Shown here piece after piece: positions 1 to 12,528 of a stretch of 64,000 nt of DNA. Where the stretch lies: NCBI RefSeq assembly GCF_902859825.1, contig NZ_CADIKB010000015.1, forward strand, positions 62,001-126,000, written 5' to 3'. The notes beneath the pieces are model-generated. The model was not told the origin of the DNA and searched no databases. It saw only the letters and a program-made list of their open reading frames with translations. The stretch's first letter is position 1. Every line of letters starts with the position of its first letter. Position numbers and translations under genes: made by a program. The DNA comes from Paraburkholderia phenoliruptrix. GTDB lineage: Bacteria; Pseudomonadota; Gammaproteobacteria; Burkholderiales; Burkholderiaceae.

Positions 1-1
1 C

Positions 2-670
2 GGCTATCGCGTGAGCGTCAACTGGGAGACGTATCAGCAGTTCGCCGAGCAGTTCGAGCGCTCCATCGTCACCCAGCAGATTTTCGAAATCGACCGCGAT
101 CGCGCGACCTGCGCGGGCGGTCAGGCCACCGTCGACTTCATGCTCGCGATGATCGGCCGCGAGCACGGCCCGGAACTCGCGGACCGTATCGCGGACACGC
201 TCGGCGTGGGCGTATTGCGCGCCGGCGAGGAGCGTCAACGCATTCCGTTCGTGACCGCGCCGGGCGAGCGCCATCCGCGGCTGAACGATGCATTGCTGCT
301 GATGGAAGCGAATATCGAAGACCCGCTCACGACGGACGAAATCGCGGGTCTCGTCGGCGTCTCGCGGCGGCAACTGGAGCGCCTGTTTCGCCAGTATCTC
401 GGCTCCATGCCGTCCAAATACTATCTGGGCCTGCGGCTTTCCAAAGCGCGCACGCAATTGCAGCGCACGAGCAAGTCGGTCGTGCAGATCAGCCTCGCTT
501 GCGGGTTTTCGTCGGCAGCGCATTTCTCGAATGCCTACCGCGAGCGCTTCGGGGTGACGCCGCGCGAGGATCGCCGCAACTGGATCGACCGCCAGACCGG
601 CGCAAGCGGCGCGGCGGCGAGCGAGCCGCGCGCGGGCGCGTTGATCGAACGGCCGGATTTCGCGGATTGA
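2..670 (+). CDS. argR: GlxA/ArgR-type AraC-family transcriptional regulator, C-terminal part (5' end outside window)
   Basis: Only the C-terminal ~222 residues are present; the reading frame is open to the left edge, so the gene starts outside the window. The visible part begins in the DJ-1/PfpI-like (amidotransferase-fold) domain, with the stretch CAGGQATVDFMLAMI. It is followed by a two-helix-turn-helix AraC DNA-binding domain at about residues 95-190 of the visible part (motifs VGVSRRQLERLFRQYLG and SLACGFSSAAHFSNAYRERFG). This architecture is that of Pseudomonas aeruginosa ArgR, the arginine-responsive activator of the aru (ast) operon. The gene stands 130 bp upstream of and parallel to astC, so control of the following operon is the natural inference. 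A generic GlxA-family regulator cannot be excluded because the sensor domain is cut off. Confidence 0.85.
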   Translation, partial: GYRVSVNWETYQQFAEQFERSIVTQQIFEIDRDRATCAGGQATVDFMLAMIGREHGPELADRIADTLGVGVLRAGEERQRIPFVTAPGERHPRLNDALLLMEANIEDPLTTDEIAGLVGVSRRQLERLFRQYLGSMPSKYYLGLRLSKARTQLQRTSKSVVQISLACGFSSAAHFSNAYRERFGVTPREDRRNWIDRQTGASGAAASEPRAGALIERPDFAD

Positions 671-675
671 ATTGC

Positions 676-737
676 GCGACACGTCGCCGTTGTGCGCGTG
701 ACGATGGAACCCCACAGAAAACGTCGCCTATGCGCAA
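676..737 (+). promoter_or_regulatory. possible ArgR-type binding elements upstream of astC
   Basis: The 130-bp gap before astC holds GCGACACGTCGC (676-687), an inverted repeat that includes TGTCGC on the minus strand. ACGTCGCC recurs at 721-728, and that copy continues as CGTCGC-N8-AA. In Pseudomonas the ArgR half-site is described as TGTCGC-N8-AA. One perfect hexamer and two one-off copies in such a short gap fit that role, but GC-rich sequence makes chance matches easy. Confidence 0.3.
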
Positions 738-800
738 GACGCCGCGCGCACGGTTTCCTACACTACGTGTATTACCTCTCACCTGTAACGAGGATTTGCC

Positions 801-2036
801 ATGAACGACCTGACAGTGACACGCAAAACCTTCGACGAAGTCATGGTGCCGGTGTTCGCGCCCGCCGCCTTCGTGCCGGACCGCGGTCTCGGCTCACGCG
901 TCTGGGATACGCAAGGCCGCGACTATATCGACTTCGCCGGCGGCATCGCCGTCACCGCGCTCGGTCATGCGCATCCCGAACTGCTGAAAGTTTTGCACGA
1001 GCAGGGCGGCAAACTGTGGCACATCGGCAATGGCTACACGAACGAGCCGGTGCTGCGTCTGGCCAAACGCCTGGAAGATCTCACGTTCGCCGACCGCGCG
1101 TTCTTTGCGAACTCCGGTGCCGAAGCGAACGAAGCCGCGCTCAAACTCGCGCGCCGCGTCGCGTTCGATCGCCATGGCGCCGACAAATTCGAAATCGTCT
1201 CCTTCACGCAGTCGTTTCATGGCCGCACGTTCTTCACCGTCAGCGTGGGCGGCCAGTCGAAGTATTCGGAAGGCTTCGGGCCGGTGCCGCAAGGCATCGT
1301 TCATTTGCCGTACAACGACATCGAGGCCGCGAAACAGGCCATCGGCGCGAAAACCTGCGCGGTCATCGTCGAGCCGATCCAGGGCGAGGGCGGTGTGATT
1401 CCGGCCGATCCGGCGTTCCTCAAGGCGCTGCGCGAAGCGTGCGACCAGCACGACGCGCTGCTCATTTTCGACGAAGTCCAAACAGGCGTGGGCCGTAGCG
1501 GCTACTTCTACGCGTACCAGGACACCGGCGTCACGCCCGACATTCTCACCACCGCCAAGGCGCTCGGCAACGGCTTCCCGATCGGCGCCATGTTGACCAC
1601 GAACGAACTGGCCGCGCATTTCAAGGTCGGTGTGCACGGCACGACCTACGGCGGCAATCCGCTCGGCTCGGCCATCGCGGAGAAGGTGGTCGAACTCGTC
1701 AGCGATCCGAAGCTTCTGGAAGGCGTGCGCACCCGCAGCGACGTGCTGAAAGGCCACCTGGCGAAGCTCAATGAACGCTTCGGCCTCTTCAAGGAAGTGC
1801 GCGGCAAGGGCTTGCTGATCGGCGCCGAACTGACGGACGCTTACAAGGGGCGCGTAAAAGATTTCGTCACGGCCGCGGGTCAGCACGGCGTGATCATGCT
1901 GATGGCGGGACCGGACGTGCTGCGCTTCGTGCCGTCGCTGATCATGCCGCTCGACGACATGAACGAGGGCTTCGAGCGGCTCGCCAAAGCCATCGCCGAA
2001 GTGATCGGCGCAAAGGCCGAAGCGACGTCGAAATAA
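801..2036 (+). CDS. astC: succinylornithine/acetylornithine aminotransferase (AST pathway)
   Basis: PLP-dependent class-III aminotransferase of 411 residues, the normal length for AstC/AruC/ArgD. It transfers the amino group of N2-succinylornithine to 2-oxoglutarate, the third step of arginine succinyltransferase catabolism, and probably also acts on acetylornithine. Visible motifs are the cofactor-binding [15 protein letters not shown], the [12 protein letters not shown] loop, and the Schiff-base lysine K253 in [13 protein letters not shown]. The start follows an ACGAGGA ribosome site by 6-7 bases. It is the first gene of the aru/ast operon; aruF starts 90 bp later. ArgD of arginine biosynthesis is nearly identical in sequence, so the catabolic name rests on operon position. 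Confidence 0.93.
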   Translation: MNDLTVTRKTFDEVMVPVFAPAAFVPDRGLGSRVWDTQGRDYIDFAGGIAVTALGHAHPELLKVLHEQGGKLWHIGNGYTNEPVLRLAKRLEDLTFADRAFFANSGAEANEAALKLARRVAFDRHGADKFEIVSFTQSFHGRTFFTVSVGGQSKYSEGFGPVPQGIVHLPYNDIEAAKQAIGAKTCAVIVEPIQGEGGVIPADPAFLKALREACDQHDALLIFDEVQTGVGRSGYFYAYQDTGVTPDILTTAKALGNGFPIGAMLTTNELAAHFKVGVHGTTYGGNPLGSAIAEKVVELVSDPKLLEGVRTRSDVLKGHLAKLNERFGLFKEVRGKGLLIGAELTDAYKGRVKDFVTAAGQHGVIMLMAGPDVLRFVPSLIMPLDDMNEGFERLAKAIAEVIGAKAEATSK

Positions 2037-2125
2037 GGGGCCCCCGAAACCGGCGGTGCGCGCAAGGCACATCACCGCACCGCACCGACTCTGGGTCCAC
2101 CCATGCGTCACATTCAACAGGAACG

Positions 2126-3192
2126 ATGATGCTCTTCGTACGCCCCGGCCGCCTCGCCGATCTCGATGCGCTCGAACATATGGCGCGCACCGCCCAGCCG
2201 GTGCTGCATTCACTACCGCACGACCGGCGCGCGCTCGAAGCACGCGTCGCGCTGTCGGAAGACTCGTTTCGCGCGGACGTCGATTTTCCGGGCGAGGAGT
2301 TCTATCTGTTCGTGCTTGAAGACAGCGAGACCGGCAAGCTGATGGGCACGGCGAGCATCGTCGCGGCGGCGGGCTACTCGGATCCGTTCTACGCGTTTCG
2401 CAACGACGCGCTGATTCATGCGTCGCGCGAACTGCACGTGAACCGCAAGATTCACGCGCTCACCATGTCGCACGAACTGACCGGCAAGAGCCGGCTCGCG
2501 GGCTACTACATCGACCCGTCGCTGCGCGGCGACGCCGCCGCGCACCTGCTGTCGCGCGCGCGGATGATGTACATCGCCGCGAATCGCAAGCGCTTTACGC
2601 CAGAGGTGTTTTCGCTGCTGCTCGGCGTGACCGACGACAAGGGCGTGTCGCCATTCTGGGAAGCGGTGGGGCGCAAGTTCTTCGGGCGCGATTTCGCCGA
2701 CATCGAAATCGAGTCGGGCGGGCGCAGCAGAACGTTCATCGCCGAAGTCATGCCCACCTATCCGATCTATGTGCCCTTGCTGCCCGAGGCGGCGCAGCGC
2801 GTGCTCGGCGAGCCGGATGCGAACGCGTTGCTCGCGTATGAGATCCATCTCGAAGAAGGCTTCGAGACCGACCGCTTCATCGACATTTTCGACGCCGGCC
2901 CAGTGCTCACCGCGCAGGTGGACCGCAGTGCCTGCGTGACGCGCAACGAAACGCGCGTCGTGCGCGAGAGTGCGGCGCCCGCGAGCGGCTCGGCTTTTCT
3001 GATCGCGCACAACGGCGCGGACGGTGAGTTCCGCTGCGTGCTCGGCGATCTGCCGGCCGGTAAGAACGAAGGCGCGCCGCTCGCGCAGGCGGCACGTGCC
3101 GCGCTCGGCGTGCAGGACGGCGACGCGGTGCGTTGCGTGCCGCTGCATGAGCCGCAAGGCGACGCGCAGAACCAACAAACGGGAGACGCGCA

Positions 3193-3196
<4 letters not shown>
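2126..3196 (+). CDS. aruF: arginine N-succinyltransferase, subunit alpha
   Basis: Protein of 356 residues in the AstA/AruF family (GNAT-like fold). It acylates the alpha-amino group of arginine with succinyl-CoA, the first step of the AST pathway. The N-terminus reads MMLFVRPGRLADLDALEHMA, typical of the family. Other recognisable family stretches are LTGKSRLAGYYIDPSLRG and [16 protein letters not shown]. As in Pseudomonas and Burkholderia, the enzyme is encoded by two tandem paralogues and this is the first. Its stop overlaps the start of the second by 4 bp (ATGA), which implies translational coupling and fits a hetero-oligomeric enzyme. Two adjacent ATGs (2126 and 2129) are both possible starts. 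Confidence 0.93.
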
Positions 3197-5696
<2,500 letters not shown>

Positions 5697-5705
5697 GGAT
5701 CGACG

Positions 5706-7046
5706 ATGCAAGCCACTGAAGCCAATTTCGACGGCCTGGTCGGCCCGACGCACAACTACGCGGGGCTGTCGTTCGGCAATGTCGCGTCGCAGAACAACGA
5801 GAAGTCCGTTGCGAACCCGAAGGCGGCCGCGAAGCAAGGCCTGCGCAAGATGAAGCAGCTGGCCGATCTCGGCTTTCACCAGGGCGTGCTGCCGCCGCAG
5901 GAGCGTCCGTCGATGCGTCTGTTGCGCGAGCTCGGTTTTTCGGGCGACGACGCGACGGTGATCGCGCGCGTCTCGAAGAACGCGCCCGAGCTGCTGGCGG
6001 CGGCGAGTTCGGCCTCCGCCATGTGGACCGCCAATGCGGCAACCGTGAGTCCGTCAGCCGACACGCAGGACGGCCGCGTGCACTTCACGCCGGCTAATCT
6101 GTGCAGCAAGCTGCATCGCGCGATCGAACACGAATCGACACGCCGCACGTTGCGCGCCATTTTCAGCGACGCCGACCGCTTCGCGGTGCACGAAGCCTTG
6201 CCCGGCACGCCCGCGCTCGGCGACGAAGGCGCGGCGAATCACACGCGTTTTTGCTCCGAATACGGTGCCCGCGGTGTCGAATTTTTCGTCTATGGCCGCA
6301 GCGAATATCGCCGCGGGCCGGAGCCGAAACGCTTCCCGGCGCGGCAAACGTTCGAGGCGAGCCGGGCGGTTGCGCATCGTCACGGTCTGCTCGAAGAGGC
6401 GACGGTGTATGCGCAGCAGAGCCCCGAAGTCATCGACGCGGGTGTTTTTCATAACGACGTGATCGCGGTCGGCAATCGCAATACGCTCTTCTGCCACGAG
6501 CTCGCGTTCGTCGAACAGAGCGCCGTGTACGACGAATTGCGTGCGAAGCTCGCGGGCCTGAATGCCGAATTCAACGTGATCCAGGTGCCGGACGCGCAGG
6601 TGAGCGTCGCGGACGCCGTCTCGTCGTATCTGTTCAACAGCCAGTTGCTGACGCGTCCCGACGGCAAGCAGGTGCTGGTCGTGCCGCAGGAGTGCCGCGA
6701 AAACCCGCGCGTGGCGGCGTACCTCGACGACCTCACGTCGCATACGGGTCCCATCGACGAGGTGCTCGTGTTCAATTTGCGCGAGAGCATGAAAAACGGC
6801 GGCGGTCCGGCGTGCCTGCGTCTGCGCGTGGTGTTGAACGACGCCGAGCGCGCGGCGGTCACGCGAGGCGTGTGGATCGACGACACGCTGTTCGGCCGGC
6901 TCGATACGTGGATCGAAAAGCATTATCGCGACCGTCTCGCGCCGGCCGATCTGACCGATCCGCAATTGCTCGCCGAGTCGCGCACCGCGCTCGACGAACT
7001 CACGCAGATTCTCGGACTCGGATCGCTCTATGACTTCCAGCGCTGA
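5706..7046 (+). CDS. astB: N-succinylarginine dihydrolase
   Basis: Protein of 446 residues, matching AstB. It hydrolyses N2-succinylarginine to succinylornithine, two ammonia and CO2, the second AST step. It belongs to the amidinotransferase/deiminase superfamily (pentein fold). The N-terminus [20 protein letters not shown] is diagnostic, and the C-terminal [15 protein letters not shown] contains the catalytic cysteine region. The [20 protein letters not shown] stretch is also conserved. The start is 9 bp after astD, with AAGGAT just upstream. The 3' end overlaps astE by 17 bp, so translation of the two is probably coupled. Confidence 0.95.
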   Translation: MQATEANFDGLVGPTHNYAGLSFGNVASQNNEKSVANPKAAAKQGLRKMKQLADLGFHQGVLPPQERPSMRLLRELGFSGDDATVIARVSKNAPELLAAASSASAMWTANAATVSPSADTQDGRVHFTPANLCSKLHRAIEHESTRRTLRAIFSDADRFAVHEALPGTPALGDEGAANHTRFCSEYGARGVEFFVYGRSEYRRGPEPKRFPARQTFEASRAVAHRHGLLEEATVYAQQSPEVIDAGVFHNDVIAVGNRNTLFCHELAFVEQSAVYDELRAKLAGLNAEFNVIQVPDAQVSVADAVSSYLFNSQLLTRPDGKQVLVVPQECRENPRVAAYLDDLTSHTGPIDEVLVFNLRESMKNGGGPACLRLRVVLNDAERAAVTRGVWIDDTLFGRLDTWIEKHYRDRLAPADLTDPQLLAESRTALDELTQILGLGSLYDFQR

Positions 7047-8082
7047 GCGCGGCGAGGCGAGCGCGATGCTCGCGGATTTCCTCGGCTACACGCTCGCGGG
7101 CACGCGGCCGGCCGCGAGCGCGATGCAAGGCACGTGCACCGGCGGTGTGCGCTGGTCGTGGCAGGGCGACGGCGTGCTGCTGATGCAGCCCGCCACGCTC
7201 GCTGCGAACGCGCCGAGCGTGCTTGCGTCGGCCGGCGTGCATGGCGACGAAACCGCGCCCATCGAACTGCTTTCGTATCTGGTACGCGACATCGCGCGCG
7301 GCGCGGCCGACTTGAGCTGCCGTCTGCTGGTGATTCTCGGCAACGTCGAGGCGATGCGCGACGGCTGCCGTTATCGCGACGATGATCTGAACCGCCTCTT
7401 CAGCGGCCGGCATCTGCAGTTGGCGGCGAGTCACGAGGCGCCGCGCGCCGCTGCGCTGGAGCAGGCGGCCGTGCAGTTTTTCGCTGCGGCTTCAGAAGAG
7501 CCCAGCGCGCGCTGGCATATCGACATGCACACGGCGATCCGCGCGTCCGCGTTCGAGCGCTTCGCGCTGCTGCCGCATACCGGCAGACCGTTTTGCCGTG
7601 CGATGTTCGAGTGGCTCGGGCAAGCGCAAATCAGTGCGGTACTGCTGCACACCACGAAGGGCAACACCTATTCGCATTTCACCGCGCAGACGTGCGGCGC
7701 GAACGCGTGCACGCTGGAACTCGGCAAGGTGCGCCCGTTCGGCCAGAACGATCTCACGCGCTTTGCGGGCGCGGACGCGGCGCTGCGTCAACTGATCGCC
7801 GGAACGAATGGGCGCGAAGACGGCCCCTTGCCGCGCGCTTTCACCGTGATCGACCAGATCACGAAGCAAAGCGATGCGTTCGAACTGCTGGTCGCGCCCG
7901 ACGTCGCGAACTTCACGCCCTTCACGAAAAACACCTTGCTCGCACGCGATGGCGACTATCGCTACGTCGTCCGGCACGACGAGGAGCGCCTCGTGTTTCC
8001 GAACGCCACGGTCAAGCCCGGCTTGCGCGCCGGCCTGATGGTGATCGAGACGACGCAAGACACGCTGGCCGCGCTGGTTTGA
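7030..8082 (+). CDS. astE: succinylglutamate desuccinylase
   Basis: Zinc carboxypeptidase-like enzyme of 350 residues in the AstE/ASPA family. It releases succinate and glutamate from N-succinylglutamate, the last AST step. The zinc site is visible in [13 protein letters not shown] (His and Glu ligands), with a downstream WHIDMHTA histidine. The deacylase-family stretch [13 protein letters not shown] is also present. The start at 7030 lies inside astB, overlapping by 17 bp. A second ATG at 7066 would avoid the overlap but loses 12 residues. It ends the biosynthetically coherent astC-aruFG-astDBE run. Confidence 0.93.
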   Translation: MTSSAERGEASAMLADFLGYTLAGTRPAASAMQGTCTGGVRWSWQGDGVLLMQPATLAANAPSVLASAGVHGDETAPIELLSYLVRDIARGAADLSCRLLVILGNVEAMRDGCRYRDDDLNRLFSGRHLQLAASHEAPRAAALEQAAVQFFAAASEEPSARWHIDMHTAIRASAFERFALLPHTGRPFCRAMFEWLGQAQISAVLLHTTKGNTYSHFTAQTCGANACTLELGKVRPFGQNDLTRFAGADAALRQLIAGTNGREDGPLPRAFTVIDQITKQSDAFELLVAPDVANFTPFTKNTLLARDGDYRYVVRHDEERLVFPNATVKPGLRAGLMVIETTQDTLAALV

Positions 8083-8098
8083 CGGCGCTGGTTTGACC
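8071..8098 (+). repeat. 14-bp tandem duplication across the astE stop codon
   Basis: The segment GCGCTGGTTTGACS occurs twice head to tail (8071-8084 and 8085-8098), differing only in the last base. The first copy encodes the last residues and stop of astE; the second repeats the same bases, including a TGA, just after it. This is a small slippage-type duplication with no effect on the protein. Confidence 0.8.
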
Positions 8099-8374
8099 GC
8101 GCCGAGGTAGAGGAATCCCGGCGCCTGCACCTGCCGTGTTTGCGCCAGCGCGACATCAAGTTGCAGCTTTGCACGCCGCGCGTGCCGTGCGCCGCGACGT
8201 GCGAGCCGTCCGAGCACCCCGCAGACGCGGCACCCGAGCCTGTACAATCCCCGCCTCGCGGCTGCTGCGCTGCACCACAGCGGCCGCACGAGTTTGAATC
8301 GCATTTTTGGCGCGGCAATCATGCCAGTCCGGATTCGGCTCCGTCTTATTCAATACCGTAGAGGAACACCCGTA

Positions 8375-9169
8375 ATGAAGATGAATTGGCGAAACACGGC
8401 TGCGCTCGCGCTCTTCGCGACGGCAACGGTCGCGGCAGGCTCGGCCATGGCGGCGGACATCAAGGAAGTGCGGTTCGGCGTGGAGGCGTCCTATGCGCCG
8501 TTCGAATCGAAGTCGCCGTCGGGCGAACTGCAGGGTTTCGACATCGACGTCGGCAACGCCGTGTGCGCGAAGCTGAAGGCGAAGTGCGTGTGGGTCGAGA
8601 ATTCGTTCGACGGCCTGATTCCCGCCTTGCAGGCGCGCAAGTTCAACGCGATCAACTCGGATATGACGATCACCGACCAGCGTCGTCAGGCGATCGATTT
8701 CACGGATCCGATCTACACGATCCCGAATCAGATGATCGCGAAGAAGGGCAGCGGCCTGCAGCCGACGCCGGCGTCGCTGAAGGGCAAGCATGTCGGCGTG
8801 CTGCAGGGCACGATTCAGGAGACGTACGCGAAGGCGCGCTGGGCGCCGGCGGGCGTCGACGTCGTGCCGTATCAGACGCAGGACCAGATCTACGCGGACC
8901 TCGCGTCGGGTCGTCTCGATGCGTCGTTCCAGGACGCCGAAGCAGCGTCGAAAGGCTTTCTGAAGAAGCCGCAAGGCGCCGGATTCGAGTTCGCGGGTCC
9001 CGCTGTCAGCGACGAAAAGCTGCTGGGCGCGGGCGTCGGCTTCGGCATCCGGCGCGGCGACAAGGCGCTGAAGGATGCGCTGAACCAGGCGCTGAAGGAA
9101 TTGAAGGCCGACGGCACGATCGACCGCTTCGCGGCCAAGTACTTCGACGTCAAGGTGGTGCTCAAGTAA
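8375..9169 (+). CDS. periplasmic lysine/arginine/ornithine-type ABC substrate-binding protein
   Basis: Solute-binding protein family 3 of 264 residues, similar to ArgT/HisJ/AotJ. A Sec signal peptide occupies about residues 1-26 (Lys/Arg start, Ala-rich core, cleavage after GSAMA before ADIKEV). The mature protein shows RFGVEASYAPFESKSPSGEL, QGFDIDVGNAVCAKL and MTITDQRRQAIDFTDPIY, typical of basic amino-acid binders. ATG 8375 fits the signal peptide and a GAGGA site 9 bases upstream. It follows the arginine operon but is separated by about 290 bp and ends in its own terminator. No permease or ATPase genes follow, so it must share a transporter encoded elsewhere. Arginine/ornithine as ligand is inferred from the family and neighbours. 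Confidence 0.88.
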   Translation: MKMNWRNTAALALFATATVAAGSAMAADIKEVRFGVEASYAPFESKSPSGELQGFDIDVGNAVCAKLKAKCVWVENSFDGLIPALQARKFNAINSDMTITDQRRQAIDFTDPIYTIPNQMIAKKGSGLQPTPASLKGKHVGVLQGTIQETYAKARWAPAGVDVVPYQTQDQIYADLASGRLDASFQDAEAASKGFLKKPQGAGFEFAGPAVSDEKLLGAGVGFGIRRGDKALKDALNQALKELKADGTIDRFAAKYFDVKVVLK

Positions 9170-9199
9170 CGCCCCACGCATCGACGCATGAAAACACCG

Positions 9200-9224
9200 A
9201 ACGGCCGCTCGATGCGGCCGTTTT
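9200..9224 (+). terminator. intrinsic terminator after the binding-protein gene
   Basis: A perfect 9-bp stem, AACGGCCGC (9200-9208) with GCGGCCGTT (9214-9222), closes a 5-base loop and runs into TTTT. It sits 30 bp after the stop of the binding-protein gene and marks the end of that transcript. Confidence 0.85.
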
Positions 9225-9454
9225 GCATGGTGCGCGTGTCGGCTTCCCATCGCGATCATGTCATTTGCCCCGCGCCAAATATTTCCAGATATTGTTTTGT
9301 GGACATGTGCGCGCAAGACAGGCTGCGCTAAAATCGCCGGGCGCGCTGCGTCACGCTGCGCGCCGTCGCAAACGATAAACACAGGGCACGCGTAGCGTGC
9401 TGCAATAACCACAAGACAGCAGTAAGCGCCGGGGGCGCCTCGCGGGGGACCAGA

Positions 9455-10831
9455 ATGAGCACCATTGCAGTCGAGAATCCGGGCCGTACGGGGGCCGCGG
9501 ACGATGCGCAGTTGAACGCCAGCTTCGCGCGGCAGCCCATCCTGAATCGGGACGGCATGCTGTGTGGCTACGAGCTCAAGATTCGCGCGCCGGAATTGCC
9601 GCCCGAGGCGCCCGACGACCTCGACGCCGATCTCGACGCCGACCCCACCGACGAACCCGGCGCGCGAGCCGGTCGCGCGCCCACACCAGCAGAGCGCTCG
9701 GCGCGCGCCGTCATCCGCGGGCTGGTCGAGGGCAACGTGCGCAGCGCATTGACCGGGCACCCGGCGTATATCGACACGAGCCGCGATCTGCTGTTCGACA
9801 ACGCCATCGAGCGGCTGCCCGCCGAGCGCTTTCTGTTCGAGCTGCCGCATGACATGCACATCGACGAAGAACTGATCGCCCGGATCGTGCAACTGCATGG
9901 CCGGCGCTATCGTTTCGTGCTGGACGACGTGACGCAGCCCAACGAGACCTTCGCGAAGCTCCTGCCTTACGCGGAAGCCATCAAGATCGACATCACGCGC
10001 GCGCCTGCGGCGCTTCTGCCCAAGTTGACGAGCGTGCTGAAGTCGGCGGGCAAGCTGCTGATCGCCTCGGGGCTCGACGCGCAAGCCGACTTCGAAACGG
10101 CGCACGGTTTAGGCTTCGACCGTTTCCAGGGCTATTTCTTCGCGCGTCCGCAAACCTCGCTGACGCGCCGTGTCAGCGCGCCGCGCCATGCGCTGCTGAA
10201 CCTGTTGCAACTGCTCGCGGGCGACCCCACGGTCGCGCAGCTCGAAGCGGAGCTCAAGCTCAATCCGGTGCTGGTCATGCATCTGATGAAGCTTGCCAAT
10301 TCGAGCGGCTTCGCGGTCGGCCACAAAGTGACGACGCTGCGCGAGGCGATCAATGCAACCGGCACCGACCGCATCGCGCGCTGGACGCAGCTGCTGTTGT
10401 ATGCCGACGGCCGCAAGGTCGCACTCGAAGACGATCCGCTGCTGCAACTCGCCGCCACGCGCGCACGTTTCATGGAACTGGCGATCGAACGCCTGCCCGA
10501 CGCCGGCCGCGACGAAGCGGACGCGGCGTTCCTGACCGGCGTGTTTTCATTCGTCGACGCGGTGTTCGGCGGCTCGCTCGAAAGCACGCTGAACGTGCTG
10601 ACGCTGTCGCGCCCGATTCAGGCGGCGATTCTGCAACGCGAAGGCGTGCTCGGCCAGTTGCTCGCCGCCGTCGAGGCGCTCGAAAACGGCACGTGGGACA
10701 GGCTCGCCGCATTGTGCGCGACGCTTGCGCCGTTGACGGTGGAGGAGGTTGCGCAAATGGGGCTCGCGGCCGGTGCGTGGGCGGGGGTCGCGGACCGCAG
10801 CGCGGAAGGTCTGGAAAGAATCGAGGACTGA
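9455..10831 (+). CDS. EAL-HDOD signalling protein (first of two paralogues)
   Basis: Protein of 458 residues with the YuxH-type order: an EAL-like domain (about residues 25-240) followed by an HDOD domain (about 245-400). The opening FARQPILNRDGMLCGYELKI is the family signature. The EAL active-site set is degraded: ELK for EAL, FELP where the second glutamate motif should be, SGLD for the EGVE motif. Phosphodiesterase activity is therefore doubtful and c-di-GMP binding or scaffolding more likely. The HDOD part reads ELKLNPVLVMHLMKLANSS. A 30-residue acidic insert (about residues 48-75) is unusual. A close paralogue lies at 14661-15998. The start has only a weak ribosome site (GGGGGA). Confidence 0.87.
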   Translation: MSTIAVENPGRTGAADDAQLNASFARQPILNRDGMLCGYELKIRAPELPPEAPDDLDADLDADPTDEPGARAGRAPTPAERSARAVIRGLVEGNVRSALTGHPAYIDTSRDLLFDNAIERLPAERFLFELPHDMHIDEELIARIVQLHGRRYRFVLDDVTQPNETFAKLLPYAEAIKIDITRAPAALLPKLTSVLKSAGKLLIASGLDAQADFETAHGLGFDRFQGYFFARPQTSLTRRVSAPRHALLNLLQLLAGDPTVAQLEAELKLNPVLVMHLMKLANSSGFAVGHKVTTLREAINATGTDRIARWTQLLLYADGRKVALEDDPLLQLAATRARFMELAIERLPDAGRDEADAAFLTGVFSFVDAVFGGSLESTLNVLTLSRPIQAAILQREGVLGQLLAAVEALENGTWDRLAALCATLAPLTVEEVAQMGLAAGAWAGVADRSAEGLERIED

Positions 10832-10864
10832 GGCCGCTGTCCGCATCGAAGCCGAATCAGACGG

Positions 10865-10895
10865 AAAAAAGCCGGCATGCACTCCATGCCGGCTT
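10865..10895 (-). terminator. intrinsic terminator serving the minus-strand HDOD-GAF gene
   Basis: A perfect 11-bp stem, AAGCCGGCATG (10869-10879) with CATGCCGGCTT (10885-10895) and a 5-base loop, is followed on the minus strand by six T (10865-10870). It lies about 85 bp beyond the stop of the minus-strand gene. On the plus strand the hairpin lacks a T run, though it may still slow transcription from the upstream gene. Confidence 0.85.
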
Positions 10896-10980
10896 CAAAA
10901 ACCACCTGCTGAACAATCTGGCGTCGGGCAAACACAGAATCGGGAGACTTGCTGTCGCGATCAACGATCACGCCACGTCT

Positions 10981-12438
10981 TTACATCGTCTCCATTTCCC
11001 GCATCTGCCCCAGGCCGAAAAAACGGCCTAACTCCTTGGCCAGTTCGTTCAGCACGCTCATCTCCTTCTGTGAGATGCGGCGTGGCTCCTGCGTATGAGA
11101 CCAGTCGCCGTAGAGCAGAGCGACGGTCTGCTCCGTTTCGTCCACCACCGGCAATAGCACGAAGGCGCGGGCGTCGTCGAATGAACGGCGGAACCACTCG
11201 GGCAGCCGCGCGACCATTTTCGGATCGCGCGCATTTTCGATGAAAATGCCCACCGAATTCGCGATGGCCAGATGGAACACGTCGGGCTCGAAGGCCGAGC
11301 CGAAGGCGAGCTTGGGCAGCGCCGCGTCGATTTTCGGGCCGAGGCCGAGACGCGCCCGGAAAGTACCGTTGCTGTGCTTGACGAACACCACCGTGCGCGC
11401 GAAGCCGAGTGCGGCGAGCACCGTTTCCGAGGCCATGCCGAGCGCCGGCGCGAGCGAGCTGTTATCGGGCAGATTGCGCAGGTCTTCGACGCCTGCGGCG
11501 ATGCGCGCCTCCGGGTTGAGCGCCTCGCGCGCAATCGCGTCGGCGTTCGCACGCAGCTCGACGATTTCGCGCATCACGCCGTCGCCGCCTTCTTCGCGGG
11601 CGAGCGCGACGCTCATCTCGAGGAGCACTTCCGGATCGGTGTTGAGCGCGCGGCTATATTCCTGCGCCAGTTCGGCAATGCGCTCCTCGCGCTCGAAGTC
11701 GGGCACGTTCTGCTGCGTGAGGACGTCCGCGACCGCCGTCGAGTAATTGGTGATGGCGCGCAGCCACTGCACCTGGCGCGGCTGCTCGGTGTCCTGCGGA
11801 TCGAACTCGCCCATGCCCGAGCGGATCATGTCGGGCAGGCGCCAGCGCACGGCGGCTTCCTCGCCGATCTCGTCGAAGGTCACGCCGAGCACGAGCACGC
11901 ACGCATCGTTTTCGAGCGTGCCGCTTTCGATGTGACGGCGGATCTGATCCCATTCCGCGTCGAGGTAGAACACCACCAGCAGTTTGCCGATCTGCCGCAT
12001 CAGCGTGCAGACCACCGCTTCCTCGCCGGCGCGCAGATCGCCGCGCTCGGTCAGCTTGCGCGCGACGCAGCCCGAGAGCAGCGTGCGGTTCAGTTCGAGC
12101 TTCGCGTCGATACGCCGCGGCGCGCTGTGATGAAAGTGATCGACGATCTTCAGGCCGACGACGAGATGTCCGACGGCGTCCATGCCGAGCACCATCAGCG
12201 CACGCGACACCGTCGTGATATTGCCGCCGAATGCCATATACATCGCCGAGTTCGCGAGCCGCAGCACTTTTTGCGTCAATGCGAAGTCCGACAGCACCAC
12301 CTGCACGAGGCCGGTGAAGTCGAGGTCGTCGTTGTTCATTGCCGCCATGGTGGTGCGCAACGACTGCGACAGCATGGGGAAATCGCCGCGCTCGCTCATT
12401 CGCGTCCAGAGCCGGTCGAGCACCGCCGCCTTTACCAT
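10981..12438 (-). CDS. HDOD domain protein with C-terminal GAF-like region
   Basis: Protein of 485 residues. The N-terminal HDOD domain (about 15-215) is clear from DFPMLSQSLRTTMAAM, SDFALTQKVLRLANSAMYMA and the RALMVLGMDAVGHLVVGLKI stretch. After a middle region, residues about 320-470 look like a GAF sensor domain (ALGFARTVVFVKHSN, ARAFVLLPVVDETEQTVALLYGDW). HDOD proteins act as signalling scaffolds in proteobacteria, often linked to c-di-GMP output. It is convergent with the first EAL-HDOD gene and 90 bp downstream of the PAS-GGDEF-EAL gene on the same strand, so these two are probably co-transcribed. I see no His-Asp catalytic residues, as expected for HDOD. Confidence 0.85.
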   Translation of the reverse strand: MVKAAVLDRLWTRMSERGDFPMLSQSLRTTMAAMNNDDLDFTGLVQVVLSDFALTQKVLRLANSAMYMAFGGNITTVSRALMVLGMDAVGHLVVGLKIVDHFHHSAPRRIDAKLELNRTLLSGCVARKLTERGDLRAGEEAVVCTLMRQIGKLLVVFYLDAEWDQIRRHIESGTLENDACVLVLGVTFDEIGEEAAVRWRLPDMIRSGMGEFDPQDTEQPRQVQWLRAITNYSTAVADVLTQQNVPDFEREERIAELAQEYSRALNTDPEVLLEMSVALAREEGGDGVMREIVELRANADAIAREALNPEARIAAGVEDLRNLPDNSSLAPALGMASETVLAALGFARTVVFVKHSNGTFRARLGLGPKIDAALPKLAFGSAFEPDVFHLAIANSVGIFIENARDPKMVARLPEWFRRSFDDARAFVLLPVVDETEQTVALLYGDWSHTQEPRRISQKEMSVLNELAKELGRFFGLGQMREMETM

Positions 12439-12528
12439 GTGAGTCCCGCAAAAGCCATACGTGTTCCAATGAATGCCATGCCGGCGCGAAGCCGGCTGAT
12501 GCCGCTCTTTGAGCGCCTGATCTGCACG

